From Zoroaster sp. YZ-2022 (lineage: Eukaryota; Echinodermata; Asteroidea; Forcipulatida; Zoroasteridae): a DNA stretch of 64,000 bases. The translations under genes were made by a program, and so were the position numbers. Below, one piece after another: positions 11,976-22,570 of this stretch (positions are counted from its first letter, which is position 1; the number at the start of each line of letters is the position of its first letter). Under the pieces are notes generated by a model. It ran no database searches and had not been told where the DNA came from. It worked only from the letters and a program-made list of their open reading frames with translations. The stretch lies in contig CM055816.1 of the NCBI GenBank assembly GCA_029582265.1, forward strand, positions 96,560,809 through 96,624,808, in the 5' to 3' direction.

Positions 11976-12589
11976 CGTGGAAGTTTCGTCCAGTAGGAGT
12001 AACATTGCAAATCTTGAGTAAAGAAGAGAAGTTGCTCCAGCCACTGTAAAATTTGACCTGAACAAATATTATTCACCCAACAAGCATTGGCGAAAAAGCA
12101 CTGTGGTCAGAAAATGTCTCGGGAAGGTAAATCTTCCACAAAAAGCCTTCAGTACCTAAACCAATCAACCAACAGAACATTCATGAAAGTCAACACTAGT
12201 CTACCAACAACAATAGTCCCAACTGCAGACTGGCATAAACACCGTTCTTGAAAGCCAGCTTGTCCATATTTGACAAGAGTAATGAGGTGGGTTTGAGTTA
12301 AATACAATTTCCTTTAATATTTTACTCACAATAATTTGTATTTATGAGTTGTATTATTCATATCATTGTTACTCATTTCAAAAGGGATTTTATGATTCAT
12401 ATTTCCATGGTTAGATGTTGCAGAAAGATGAGCCCCAAATACACAGAATACATGACATTCTAGTGAATCAACTTTCAAGCATCCTGGAATTTATACAACC
12501 AGATATTATTGCTGACACCAGACATCACAAAACTAGATGTAACAAAAGAGGGTCAAAAAAGAAATGAAGATATCCAAATAGGATATAAT

Positions 12590-12836
12590 AATAATAAGTG
12601 GACTTATAGCGCACATCCACCAACTAGAGTGGTGCTCAAGGCGCATTCTTTTTACGTGCATTACACAACACACAGGACCTACGGCTTTACGTCCCATCCG
12701 GAGGACAAAGCAATTATGGTGAAGTACCTTGCTCAAGGACACAAGTGTCACGACCGGGCTCGAACTCACCTGCTGCTGGCAACACCAGAACTTGAGTTCG
12801 GTGCGCTGAACAACTCAGCCACGACACTCCATATGA
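12590..12836 (-). mobile_element. tRNA-derived SINE (family 1) inserted in the hAT pseudogene
   Basis: On the minus strand the head reads GGAGTGTCGTGGCTGAGTTG (A box TGGCTGAGT) with a B box GAGTTCGAGCCC about 50 bp on. A conserved body follows (CTTGAGCAAGG, GGACGTAAAGCCGTAGGTCC), then a TATAAGTCCACTTATTATTATTAT tail. The same family is present at 23173-23507 and 35757-36094. It splits the hAT coding sequence, so it inserted after the hAT copy. Confidence 0.75.
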
Positions 12837-13305
12837 ATGCAGGACATTCATTGCAAATAATAAAGAAAAGCTAGATGCAGAAATTCTACACCAGTGTGAA
12901 AGAATACTATATTGCATCAAGCCAGTATGATGAAACTTTTACCCGTTCAATGATGATCTGTTACTGCATGCCAAAGTTCTTGATATTGGACAGAGAGGTA
13001 GGTGGTTTGCATCAGTGGAATACTTTGTTGAACGGTTCAATTTCATTCCTCTGGAAAGTATGGATGAAGTGGAATTAATTCGTACAATATCAGATTGACA
13101 GCAACACCTATGATACTGAATGCAGAATAGACTTGCAGTAACAGATTGGACAAATAGAAGATCTGACCAAGAATGGCAAAGAAAATGCTTTACTTGTTGC
13201 AGTGATGAAGGGGAGTTGCCTTGTAATCTTTCACAGTAATGCTGACTGCGAAGAATATTTTCTGTTGTCTGAAAGCAAGCAACAGGAATGCACCAACTGA
13301 GAGAG

Positions 13306-14154
13306 GTAAATTTTTACTTCAGGTAGCATCATATACATGTGGGACAAACGGGTGTCATTGAAATTTACCACAGGTACTTTAGCTTTTAAATTAACTTTGT
13401 TTATGGTGAAAAATTTAAATCTGAGTGTGAGTAACCCTCAAATGACCTTTAAATGTGGCCAAATCTGGACCCTGCCATTGGACAATCTGCTCATACCGTT
13501 TGTGCCGCGCTGTGTCCCGTTTCCAGGTTTAAAATGTTGGCAGGTGTGTGAATGATTTGTGCAGTTCATAATGATAGACGTTAACTGTTTGTATAAATAA
13601 ATTGGCTGTTGCCAGCTTAATTGCCGTATAAACTACCTCCTGTGGGGAGGTTGACGGGGAAATTCCTTGTGAGGATATCACCTAAACAAACAAAAACCCC
13701 CCACAAACAAACAAACAAACAAACACCCCAGAAACGAAAAGCAAAAACTAAAACCGATGAAAGTCGCTTGGCTTACACAAGGTGACACTGCTGATTTTTA
13801 AACTAAAAACGCCCGCAATTGAAAAGCAGGGTCAAGTGCAAAAACTTGATCCAGATCAGGTAACTTCAAATGCCTACATGGCTATGTTACTGGATTTTGT
13901 AATATCTGACGACAAACTTACGTGTTTGTAAACACAAAAACACGTGTTATTCTTAATATCGTGATTTGAGAATTTTAGTCAACTTTGTCATTCCTACTAC
14001 TTTTTGAAACTTTTTTCCATACAAAACAATTAAACAAACATACAAAAAAACAAAACAAAAGGAGTTCTATTTCATGCTCTCTTCTACTTGTTTCTCATTG
14101 GTTAACTCCATACACTGCGTTTGCAACACATTGTACAATAATGTCTGTGTGCAA

Positions 14155-14158
<4 letters not shown>
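13306..14158. other. No gene recognised; (CAAA)n tract
   Basis: The stretch is non-coding with an imperfect CAAA-rich tract at about 13687-13730. One CTCATTGGTTAAC motif at 14095-14107 resembles the CCAAT cluster 600 bp downstream. Confidence 0.5.

Positions 14159-14204
<46 letters not shown>
14159..14204. repeat. (TA)n microsatellite
   Basis: This is an uninterrupted TA dinucleotide run of about 46 bp. Open frames reading Tyr-Ile repeats across it are artefacts. The following 14205-14700 is AT-rich with nothing recognised. Confidence 0.95.
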
Positions 14205-14213
<9 letters not shown>

Positions 14214-14730
14214 GTTTGAAAAAATAAGCCCAAGTATTACTGCAAAAAGAAATTCCCTATGCAACACCACGATGGTCGTCAGACATAATGAACGACAGTA
14301 CTAAAAATGTGTTTTCTTTTTGCATCAATATTTCGATTTATGTTCCAAATAAGAAAGAAAATATTTCTATAATACCTAATGCTCAAAGGAGGAATTTTTT
14401 ACAATCTATGCATTAAATACAAATAAAAAGGGTGAATTAAACAAATACATAAAAAGGGTTTAAAAAGATTTCCACACAGTCCATTCTAAAAAATTGAAAT
14501 ATAAAATTGCAATTTTACAATATTTATGGTATCACAACTACTTTGTTATCTACTTGGTTTGTATCTATGTGATGGGTCTGAATGTTACATCAAATAAACA
14601 CAAATATAGTTTTAACGCCCTTTCATAATTAACCTTATAAACACAAAAGAAAACAATTTTAATGTTGACACTTTGTTTTTTATTGTCCTAAACTACAATC
14701 CTCACCAACAATCTACCTCAGGTAGTGGCA

Positions 14731-15205
14731 ACCAATATAACCCCATCCACTCATTGGCTACATATCTGCTTATTTCTAATTGGCTAAAACTGTTAGCAGT
14801 CCTCCTCAGGGATCCGCGCCTCCGTGGTTTTAACTAAAAACTGTCTGTCACTCATTGGTTAACTTACATGTTTCTCATTGGCCCAAAGCTACTTGTTTGT
14901 GGTGGCTAAAACTGTGATCCTCCTCAGGATCTACACCATCATTAAAGCTTAACGAATACTGTCCACTCATTGGCTAAGTAGATTTGTTTTACTCATTGGC
15001 TAAACTGCAACTTTGACGAAAATCTTGCCGCACCATTGGCTTTAAACCAGAATCCTTGCACTCATTGGCTAACACCAATTGCTCAAACCTTGCAACTTTA
15101 AAAACCTCTCTCATGGGATTGGTTTAAATTGCTTGGCACAAAGATCTGCGACCATATTTTCAGAATCTATATAAAGTGGAAACAGACAACAATTTCAATC
15201 ATTGT
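14731..15205 (+). promoter_or_regulatory. Promoter-like CCAAT-box array with TATA box
   Basis: About eleven CCAAT boxes lie in 400 bp, mostly as CTCATTGGCTAA on the plus strand. ATTGG occurs at 14753, 14779, 14854, 14877, 14969, 14995, 15035, 15064 and 15118, and CCAAT at 14732 and 15075. A good TATA box (TATATAAA, 15168-15175) follows 45 bp after the last one, and an initiator-like TCATT lies at about 15199, 30 bp downstream of the TATA box. The first ATG (15226) opens 17 codons ending at CCCTAT|GTAAGT (donor at 15277). A direct repeat of GGCTAAAACTGT with CCTCCTCAGG (14782 and 14904) suggests growth by duplication. CCAAT boxes bind NF-Y; dense arrays occur in sea urchin sperm histone promoters and in some LTRs. 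The gene driven is not recognised. Confidence 0.6.
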
Positions 15206-15225
15206 CGCATAATCTCTCACTACAA

Positions 15226-15276
15226 ATGCACCTTAGGTTTTACTTGACCCTGCTGCACACTGGCACTCATCCCTAT
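15226..15276 (+). other. Candidate first coding exon downstream of the CCAAT/TATA promoter
   Basis: The ATG at 15226 is the first after the predicted start site and opens MHLRFYLTLLHTGTHPY, then meets GTAAGT, a consensus donor. Without splicing the frame ends after six further codons. No second exon was found in the next 3 kb. The peptide alone is too short to classify. Confidence 0.3.
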
Positions 15277-15279
15277 GTA

Positions 15280-18232
15280 AGTATACCATGCAACTAACTA
15301 AACTGAGTCCGCACTTGAACTGTTCAATAATAACTTGGACACGGCGACCCGAGGAATCAGAGGGCATATTTACATGCTCAACAAAGTCAGGGAAAATAAT
15401 GCGGGGCCAGCCAGCGCTAACTTGACTTGGCTTCTAGGTACCAAGATACCCCATTGACCAAACCCTCCTACGCCCTAATTGGATCGTTTTCACTTAAAAG
15501 CTTGATGTCACATTAATAGATGTTAAGTTAAACAACAACCTTCAATCAAGGTAGTGCATAACAACTAAACGCCCCAGTATGATCATCATCTCTAAACATT
15601 ACACACATATACATGTTAAAACAATTTTTTATGTCGCTCTACTATACATTAATTATGTACGTATGAACTTCATCGAAGGTAAAATACATCCAGGTCTAGA
15701 AACTAAACTTGTATGGTGAAATAAGTCAGTCTATTGTTTATTTTCTTGTCACTACAACCACAATGGAGACCATAGAAATCAAAAGTAAAGGGCCTGCACA
15801 AATCACATACATCCAAAAAACCTTGAAAGGGGCCCAAATAGTTAAATTGTACAAAAAAAGAAAGAGCTCATAGAGATCCCCTTGCAGGTCACACTGGAGC
15901 AATAAAGTGGTGTTGGGATTACGACAACATCTGTCACTTTTCCATGAAGGGCAGGTCATAATGTTTGCGACAGTTCAAAGAAAGCATAAGTGGAATCTTA
16001 CTGGCTAATAAAGAAGACACACGTCCGTCTCTTGTCCTGCATGAAAGTGTACCCATCAGTGATCCAGATCATGTGAAGAGGCACAGATAACTCGCTGGAT
16101 CACCAGAACCACCAGTCATATCATCTCAGCTGTCCATCCAGGGTGGATCCGAAGACACTATTGTCGGGTGTGGAGGAAATAATCACCACACAGCACTATT
16201 ATTATAAAAACTTCCAACTAATCATTGTTTTTAAAACATGTTTACATGATACCACAATGTTGAAATTATGCATCCCAAAATTCAACTGTTTAACTTTGCA
16301 CCTGAACCGAAGAAGTAAAAAGTACAATATTTTTGAAAACCCCAGTATACCCATACATTTCATAAAACTGTCCAACCTAGCAAACATAACTGTTTGTAAC
16401 ATACATGTATTTTATTTTGAGAAGGATGAAATTCCAAAGTTGTTGGTACTAGCGCGCATAAAAATAATCCAAAACATCGAAGTGAAGATGGAATTTGGAT
16501 CCCATCAAGTAGCTTCAATGAGACGACATAACAACAGGTCAGTGTCACCAAAGAATAACAAGTTTCCAACCAAGATCAACTTTAACAACCACGAAGGATA
16601 CACACATTGATGCTGTATACAAAATATTACCAATAATACTGTTAGGTACAACTTTACAAAATAATAAGAAATTTCAAATAATGAGTAATTCTTCAGAAAT
16701 GTTATTTCACAGACTATTAGTCTAAGTCCATAGAGTTACAATACACATTTAACTTTGGGGTTAATGTTGTTTAACTGAAAACAAAAAATATTGATAAAAA
16801 TGTTTTGCCTTTATTGTGTGCTGACAAGGTCATCCGAAGCGAGATCATAAGAAAAGCATACGAAATTGATCACCCAGTGAAAGCAATACCGCTACTTCAG
16901 TGCTTTATTGATGTGCCAGGAAAACAGTATCTATCCACACACTCATGCAAAAGGAAATTGCTTTGAAGACCTTTGGCAAACCAGCACTTCTGCGGCAGGA
17001 ATACTAGGCTGCTTTGGGTTAACAACAGCAAATGTGGTCGAGGTCAATCGTCGAACGTCATTGGCCTCAGTACAGACAGTCGTCCCAAAACAAGGGAAAA
17101 CCCTCCACTGCCGGGTTCAAACATAAGCCTACACACACTAAAATCGTCCAAATAATAGATTTTACATTTCTTGTGCCTTATTCGCCTCAGTAACCACAGA
17201 TCCCACAGGCGCCAATGGTTGAAACCAACCGGAGAAATTCTGCAGGAGAAATTATATAAACACAGTTATTTGTCATTTGCCATCTCTTTCTTCACACTGA
17301 TTTATATTTCTTCTTTCAAAATATACAAACACAAAAGCTACTTTCATCCTATAAAAAGCCATCAGTGCAATTGTCCCCGAGATCAGGTATGCAATAAAAC
17401 AAGAGTTCAGATGATTTTTTCACTGGGGTCTATATATTCTTATTTTTCCAGAATCAGAATGTCAGAAGGTTCAGTCGCAGCAGTTACTAATATGAATGCT
17501 CCTGTCAATCTTCATATCTCTCACTCTGTGAAAACCATTTCCGAAATATAACAATAAGCCACAACCATAAACACTTAAAGATAGACCCTAACTAATAAGC
17601 TACACATCCAACAAGTGTGTGTACACCGGGTGAAGAGTTCCCGCACTAATTAGCGATCAACTCGAAGACAACTCAAAAACAACAAAACAGACAAGCAAAG
17701 ACAAGCAAGTTTAAAATAATACAATCCAAATACAATAGTTATTGCCAGAGTGGATCTGGAGAAACACATTTAAAAAGTGACTGGCACCATAATGCACACT
17801 ATTTTCGAAAGAAAGAAAAATGTTTTCATAAAAAATAACCGATTTTCTCGTCCATAGAATCGTTCGATGTGAATGCTTTTGCGCTTGCGCAATGACATTC
17901 ATACCGCACTATTATGCTATGGTGTATGTGTTTTAAAGGGTCCGGAATAAAAATAAAAAACAAACAAAAAATAAATAAGAAAAATAAAATATATAACAAT
18001 AAAGAAATAAAGATAAGAAGAAATAAGAACGAAGAAGAAAATCAAAAGAGTAAAATTGGCACACAATGTCGAAACCACCATTCTCGAAACTCAGGGCCTA
18101 TGAAGCACACCTTACCTGTAGTGTAGATGGTACGGTCCAATGTCTAGCATCCACGTCGGCCAATATGAGTTCTAGGTACCCATTTCTGACAGACAAGAAA
18201 ATCTGTTATGTTGAAATTAATAATATAATTAT
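15280..18232. other. No gene recognised
   Basis: Scattered open frames include one on the minus strand (15738-15959) with a hydrophobic, potentially membrane-spanning stretch, and one on the plus strand (16143-16610, 155 codons) with no recognisable motif. A TGCGCTTGCGCA palindrome at about 17879-17890 is close to an NRF1 site. None of the frames has splice, start or family support. Confidence 0.4.
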
Positions 18233-18236
18233 TATA

Positions 18237-18319
<83 letters not shown>
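18233..18319. repeat. (TA)n microsatellite, interrupted
   Basis: Two TA runs are split by TAACTCTA at about 18281-18288. They lie directly 5' of the SINE remnant at 18365. Confidence 0.95.
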
Positions 18320-18321
<2 letters not shown>

Positions 18322-18364
18322 TTGGTGAAAATTCTTGCGTCGGGAGATAAACAATTGATTTAAG

Positions 18365-18560
18365 TTTGCCCTACACTGACGTGTACAGGCAGTGTATACT
18401 CAAGGTGCTTTCCGAGGTGTCTGTGAAAAAAGTACACAAGGCGACTCAGAGGGCGGAGGATTCGAACCCACGTCTTGCACTGGTAAGCAGTAACGGTATA
18501 GTGGTGGGAAGGACTCCTTTTCATTGTGGGCAGATCGTTCGGAGATGAATTGGAAGAAGC
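18365..18560 (-). mobile_element. tRNA-derived SINE (family 2)
   Basis: On the minus strand a B box GGTTCGAATCC lies at about 18458-18468, with the tRNA-like part to its right (higher coordinates). The body, with CCTACACTGACGTGTAC, GTGTATACTCAAGGTGCTTTCCGAG and TGTGAAAAAA, matches the SINE copies at 22752-22970 and 35338-35554. It is diverged and its ends are approximate. Confidence 0.6.
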
Positions 18561-18599
18561 TTCACGATGCGGGTATGGATTCATCTTAACTCTTCTTCA

Positions 18600-19977
18600 A
18601 TTTCACAACATAAAGCAGAGAGCGATACAAGACAACGGAGGGAGACTTGAGAACAGCTAAATGTAAGTGGTTCAAATTATTTTACGCTTGCTTTTCATTA
18701 TAATTCATTGTTTGACGTTTTACCTTAATTTAGCTTGTTTGTTTCGTTTTTCTTTTCCATTACAATAGTAAACATTGCCCTATCACTGCTTGCCCCTCCC
18801 ATGTTTGCACTTGCGCCAGACCAAGTGCTTAGAATTAATAAATGTTCTTGTGTAAACGCGACACACCGCCAATTTGACATATGGATGCAACAAAATAAAG
18901 ACTGCCTCGTACATGTTCTGCTCTCGTGCCGAAGAGAGACGTTTTAAAATCTTTTTATTAAAAATCTTAGCTTTCTTTCCTGTTACTTTCTTTACTCCAA
19001 TAATGAAAAGGATACTTGCCGTTCAAGGAAGAAGGATTCGGTACAATAAACGGTACAGAATCCCCATGCGATGCATGTGCAGAATTTGTCAACTTTTTGC
19101 TCTGTCTGTTTTCATCAGTGTATTAAGCACGACACCGCAGGATCACTTGGCCGCAACCAGACTACTTTCGCCTTGTCCATGACGACGCTTTGCTTCCGTG
19201 GGTGGAGTTAATGTGCACGGTCGGCTGTAGTCCCTGTCGCTTGCGCTAAACTTCACATGCTTGTTTGATGGGTGCTGGCCGTATACGCATGTTTACTACT
19301 GCTAGTTTGCTACACAGGTTCGCATTTTACATCAATCTTTCACTGTATATATTTTGACTGAATTATATTCGAATAAAAAAAATATCTAACTTAAAGAGAA
19401 AAAGAAATAAATCGATTTTCTTTGGCTATCAGCTGTGGTTTTCAAACTCAAATCCATTTTTTGGATCGAAGATGTTTGATAGATTGCTGAGAGAAGCCAA
19501 GAGCGACAGAATGGTATGCGATTGAGAGTTTGATTATGTGTCAGGCGGAACAGGATGAGTGAGTGGAGAGAGTCTCTGGGTGACAAAAGAGAAAGAAAGA
19601 AATGATGATGGCTTTACAGGAGTCGGAGTGAGAGAACAGCGAAGAGTCATGTGTGAAAGGAGAAAAAAGACGGTTTGAAGAACAGGAGGCAAAGAAGCAG
19701 AGTAAGAAGAAGAGAGGCGGGAGCAGGAATGAGATTGAGAGGGTGAGGAAAGATTGTTAGCTTCCAGATGAATGAGGATGAAAATGACAGGCTGTCTGGT
19801 GAGGAGCGGTAGAGAGCAAGAACGATTGATGCAAGGTGCAGGTTGAGGTATAGAAAGAAGGCAAGAAGAAAGATAAGTATGCAAGAGTGGCCCTATTGAA
19901 TGTGTCCAGTGAAGGGAAAGCGTTGAGTTTGGAAACAAATGCGAGAGAAACCATGAGGCAAGTGCTGGTGAGGAAGT
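18600..19977. other. No gene recognised; purine-rich tract before the gap
   Basis: From 18600 to 19500 there are only short frames (one of 102 codons at 18874-19182, basic and Cys-containing, not recognised). From about 19540 to the gap the plus strand is strongly purine-rich (GAGAG, AAGAAG, GGAGAA). That leaves the minus strand open as a Ser/Leu/Pro-rich frame, probably a composition effect. Confidence 0.4.
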
Positions 19978-20477
19978 NNNNNNNNNNNNNNNNNNNNNNN
20001 NNNNNNNNNNNNNNNNNNNNNNNNNNNNNNNNNNNNNNNNNNNNNNNNNNNNNNNNNNNNNNNNNNNNNNNNNNNNNNNNNNNNNNNNNNNNNNNNNNNN
20101 NNNNNNNNNNNNNNNNNNNNNNNNNNNNNNNNNNNNNNNNNNNNNNNNNNNNNNNNNNNNNNNNNNNNNNNNNNNNNNNNNNNNNNNNNNNNNNNNNNNN
20201 NNNNNNNNNNNNNNNNNNNNNNNNNNNNNNNNNNNNNNNNNNNNNNNNNNNNNNNNNNNNNNNNNNNNNNNNNNNNNNNNNNNNNNNNNNNNNNNNNNNN
20301 NNNNNNNNNNNNNNNNNNNNNNNNNNNNNNNNNNNNNNNNNNNNNNNNNNNNNNNNNNNNNNNNNNNNNNNNNNNNNNNNNNNNNNNNNNNNNNNNNNNN
20401 NNNNNNNNNNNNNNNNNNNNNNNNNNNNNNNNNNNNNNNNNNNNNNNNNNNNNNNNNNNNNNNNNNNNNNNNNNNNN
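19978..20477. other. Assembly gap, 500 N
   Basis: Exactly 500 N, most likely a placeholder length. Its right edge falls in a minisatellite, which probably explains the break. Frames that run through it are meaningless. Confidence 0.98.
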
Positions 20478-20802
20478 AGGCAGGTACCTTTCGCCGAAAG
20501 GTTTGCCGCAATCAACCCGGCACTGGGCTGTCAGTTCAGGCAGTGTACCGTCTTGCCGTAATGGTTTGCCGCAATCAACCCGGCACTGGGCCGGTACAGG
20601 CAGTGTACCGTCTTGCCGTAATGGTTTGCCGCAATCAACCCGGCACTGGGCCAGTACAGGCAGTGTACCGTCTTGCCGTAATGGTTTGCCGCAATCAACC
20701 CGGCACTGGGCCAGTACAGGCTGTGTACCGTCTTGCCGTTATGGTTTGCCGCAATCAACCCGGCACTGGGCCAGTACATGCGGTGCACCGTCTTGGGTGG
20801 TT
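20478..20802. repeat. 60-bp minisatellite, about five copies
   Basis: The unit runs GTTTGCCGCAATCAACCCGG, CACTGGGCCAGTACAGG, CAGTGTACCGTCTTGCCGTA. Copies start at about 20500, 20563, 20623, 20683 and 20743, nearly identical except the first, which carries three extra bases. The unit length is a multiple of three, so both strands stay open in several frames. The array probably continues into the gap. Confidence 0.9.
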
Positions 20803-20814
20803 GGTTTTCCGGTA

Positions 20815-20960
20815 TTATTCCAGAACTGGCCCGGTTCTGGATCTCGATTGATACCGTACAGTTTTGTTGTTATGAAGCCGGCACTGGCCCAGTGCCGGAT
20901 ATCTACCGTCAAAACTGTACGGTACTGCCGGAACAAAACCAGAACAAGCCAGCACTGGCC
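20815..20960. repeat. Nested palindromes beside the minisatellite
   Basis: An outer pair TACCGTACAGTTTT (20852-20865) and AAAACTGTACGGTA (20911-20924) is perfectly complementary. Within it CCGGCACTGG and CCAGTGCCGG (20878-20898) form an inner 10-bp stem around one base. A further near-palindrome, CCAGAACTGGCCCGGTTCTGG, sits at about 20820-20840. The motifs GGCACTGG and CCAGTAC tie it to the minisatellite. It could form a cruciform or be part of a transposon end. Confidence 0.7.
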
Positions 20961-20982
20961 CAGTACCGTCATGTTTGCTGGG

Positions 20983-21062
20983 TAATTGAAGGGTATACAA
21001 TAACCCTTGGAAGGCTATAATTGAAGGGTATACAATAACAATCGAAGGCTATTTCAAAGGTT
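20983..21062. repeat. Possible left subterminal repeats of the CACTA-like element
   Basis: TTGAAGGGTATACAATAAC occurs twice (about 20985 and 21022), with GGAAGGCTATAATTG and CGAAGGCTATTTC between and after. GAAGGCTAT and TTGAAgGGTAT resemble the right-end motifs GAAGGCTATAATACC and TTGAATGGTAT at 33950-34406. If so, the element's left end lies near here. No terminal inverted repeat was proven. The stretch 21063-21816 holds nothing recognisable. Confidence 0.35.
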
Positions 21063-21816
21063 GTGCATTTGAAGAAATACAATTTTGAGGTATGATATAC
21101 CCCATGCAGGAATCCATTAAAATTTACCTTTTGTAGATCCGAGATTAAGAATGTACTATGCAGCCAAGTGAATAAACATTACACACTTGTAAATTAAAAT
21201 TCTTGTTCTTGGCAAAATTTATTCCTCACTTAAAACTTAACCATGAAAAAGTACATCATGCATTCAAGAAGTACTGTACCTATATAGCTTCGTCCGAGTG
21301 ATGTCCTTCGGGGCAACTTGATTAAATCCAAATTGTGGGATCTGAGGCCCACTTCACTAAAATTAACAATCTGTCATAAATCTCAAAATCCATCCTTTTA
21401 CATTGTGCCGTAACTTCCGCTACGATTGTAATATATGCTACGATGAATGAAAATATTAGTGAAACGTATCCCTGATCAGCAAAAATGTATAATGTTATCA
21501 TGTGTCAGAGATATATAGAATTGTCAATTTTTAGCTGAATTAAACCACATCTCAAAAACTTTTGTCAGGACAGTCCTTTTAAATAGAGCTGTAAAATGGT
21601 CTCGAGCTGAGAATCTGAATCACCAAGGAGCTAAAAGCAATTACTCCTCTTACATTAAATTATTAAAGGATTATTAAAGAATTCTATACAAACTACTTTG
21701 CCTTTACTACTGATCATATGGAATTTAGCACCTAATAGCTGCATGGTTCCCAAAAAATGCCAAATATGAATTTTAGTGTACCTGTATCTGTGGAGGTCCC
21801 CGGCATATACATAAAC

Positions 21817-22570
21817 CAGTCTAGTGTTGAGGAGTGCTCAAGGTTTTTCCAATTACCGCAATGATCATCAATTTTATACAGTACTTCATACGAACGGAGT
21901 CATGTATCCAAAAAATCCGTTACAAGTTGTGATATGTCCCAAATTCCACTATAAGTAATAGTGATTTAAACAAACACATCAAATAAACGTTATATGTATA
22001 CGCTAGCCTAAGTTCATTGAAACACACACCTGATCAATTAAAATGTACGTGTCATACCCTAACTGAATTCAATCAATCAAAGCATCCAGGGGTGCAATTT
22101 TGTTGCACCTCAGGAGATTTGATTTTCATCCAACTTATCCACATGTTGTACGTTGCCGATTGTGTCTATTGCCTTTTATTAGTCAGCGCGCAGCATGTTC
22201 AAAAAGTTGTTCCGTGTATTCGCTGCACACACATAGATCGTTCGGTTAAAAATGCATACGTAATGAGCTATAGACGTCCCATTTTCGAAAATCATTTAAA
22301 TATCAAGATGAATTTTCAAAAATATGACAATTATGAAAATGTTTTTTGAACAAAATAAACAATTTCATGAATTATATAGTTTAGAATGCACATACGAAAC
22401 TATATCGGGCCCAGGAAGTTTTTCCAGGGCTACTACTGAACTCTTTTTTTTTTCTCACGAATTTCCAAAATGCACGATAGTGTTTTTTCCTGCAAATAAA
22501 ATCTCATGTATTGCCTCGCTCATTATAGCAGGCTGCGCTGTGACTGTTATACTGTGTTGCTTTATCTTGT
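21817..22570. other. Duplicated unit, left part without a recognised gene
   Basis: This stretch lies downstream of the BEN gene's stop codon. Open frames at 22017-22349 and 22324-22581 are frame-shifted in copy B (34620-35170) and carry no known motif. Part of it is likely the BEN gene's 3' untranslated region. Confidence 0.45.

Larger units (their letters stand above)
10392..13305 (+). pseudogene. Decayed hAT-superfamily transposase
   Basis: This is a DNA transposase remnant read across several frames. Near 10430-10530 is a BED-like zinc-finger segment (AFCKVCRNDFTIWHGG) followed by a His-containing run. Next come VEHSVPVAVSDHCGP, MFPDSSIVKQYAC and MKHQPLAS, all typical of the hAT family with a BED finger and a long core. 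TFDDTLG, NNASVMLG-like text and NIYIVA follow at 10920-11150, then YFYYIDETSS at 11220-11260 and RWLSLGKAV at about 11674-11700. LQKDEPQIHRIHDILVNQL lies at about 12419-12475, and FNDDLLLHAKVLDIG with WFASVEYFVERFN near 12945-13045. The C-terminal dimerisation signature appears as SNADCE...FS...RKQATG around 13230-13280. Stops, frameshifts, a repeat expansion (11792-11975) and a SINE (12590-12836) show that it is dead. No terminal inverted repeats were located. Confidence 0.75.

Noticed and set aside
14067..14270. Tyr-Ile repeat proteins at the TA tracts (14159, 18233)
   Set aside because: They are translations of (TA)n microsatellites with no start, splice or homology support.
15738..15959. 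Small membrane protein on the minus strand
   Set aside because: A hydrophobic stretch is visible, but there is no homology, no promoter and only 73 codons in AT-rich sequence; chance is the simplest explanation.
19534..20561. Long open frames of 224-325 codons on both strands around 20000
   Set aside because: They run through 500 N and consist mostly of undetermined residues; the readable ends are low-complexity or minisatellite-encoded.
21817..21830. CACTA terminus at the TAGTG near 21822 and 34412
   Set aside because: TAGTG lies just inside the duplicated unit but is absent after copy B, and no matching CACTA start with a complementary terminus was found.
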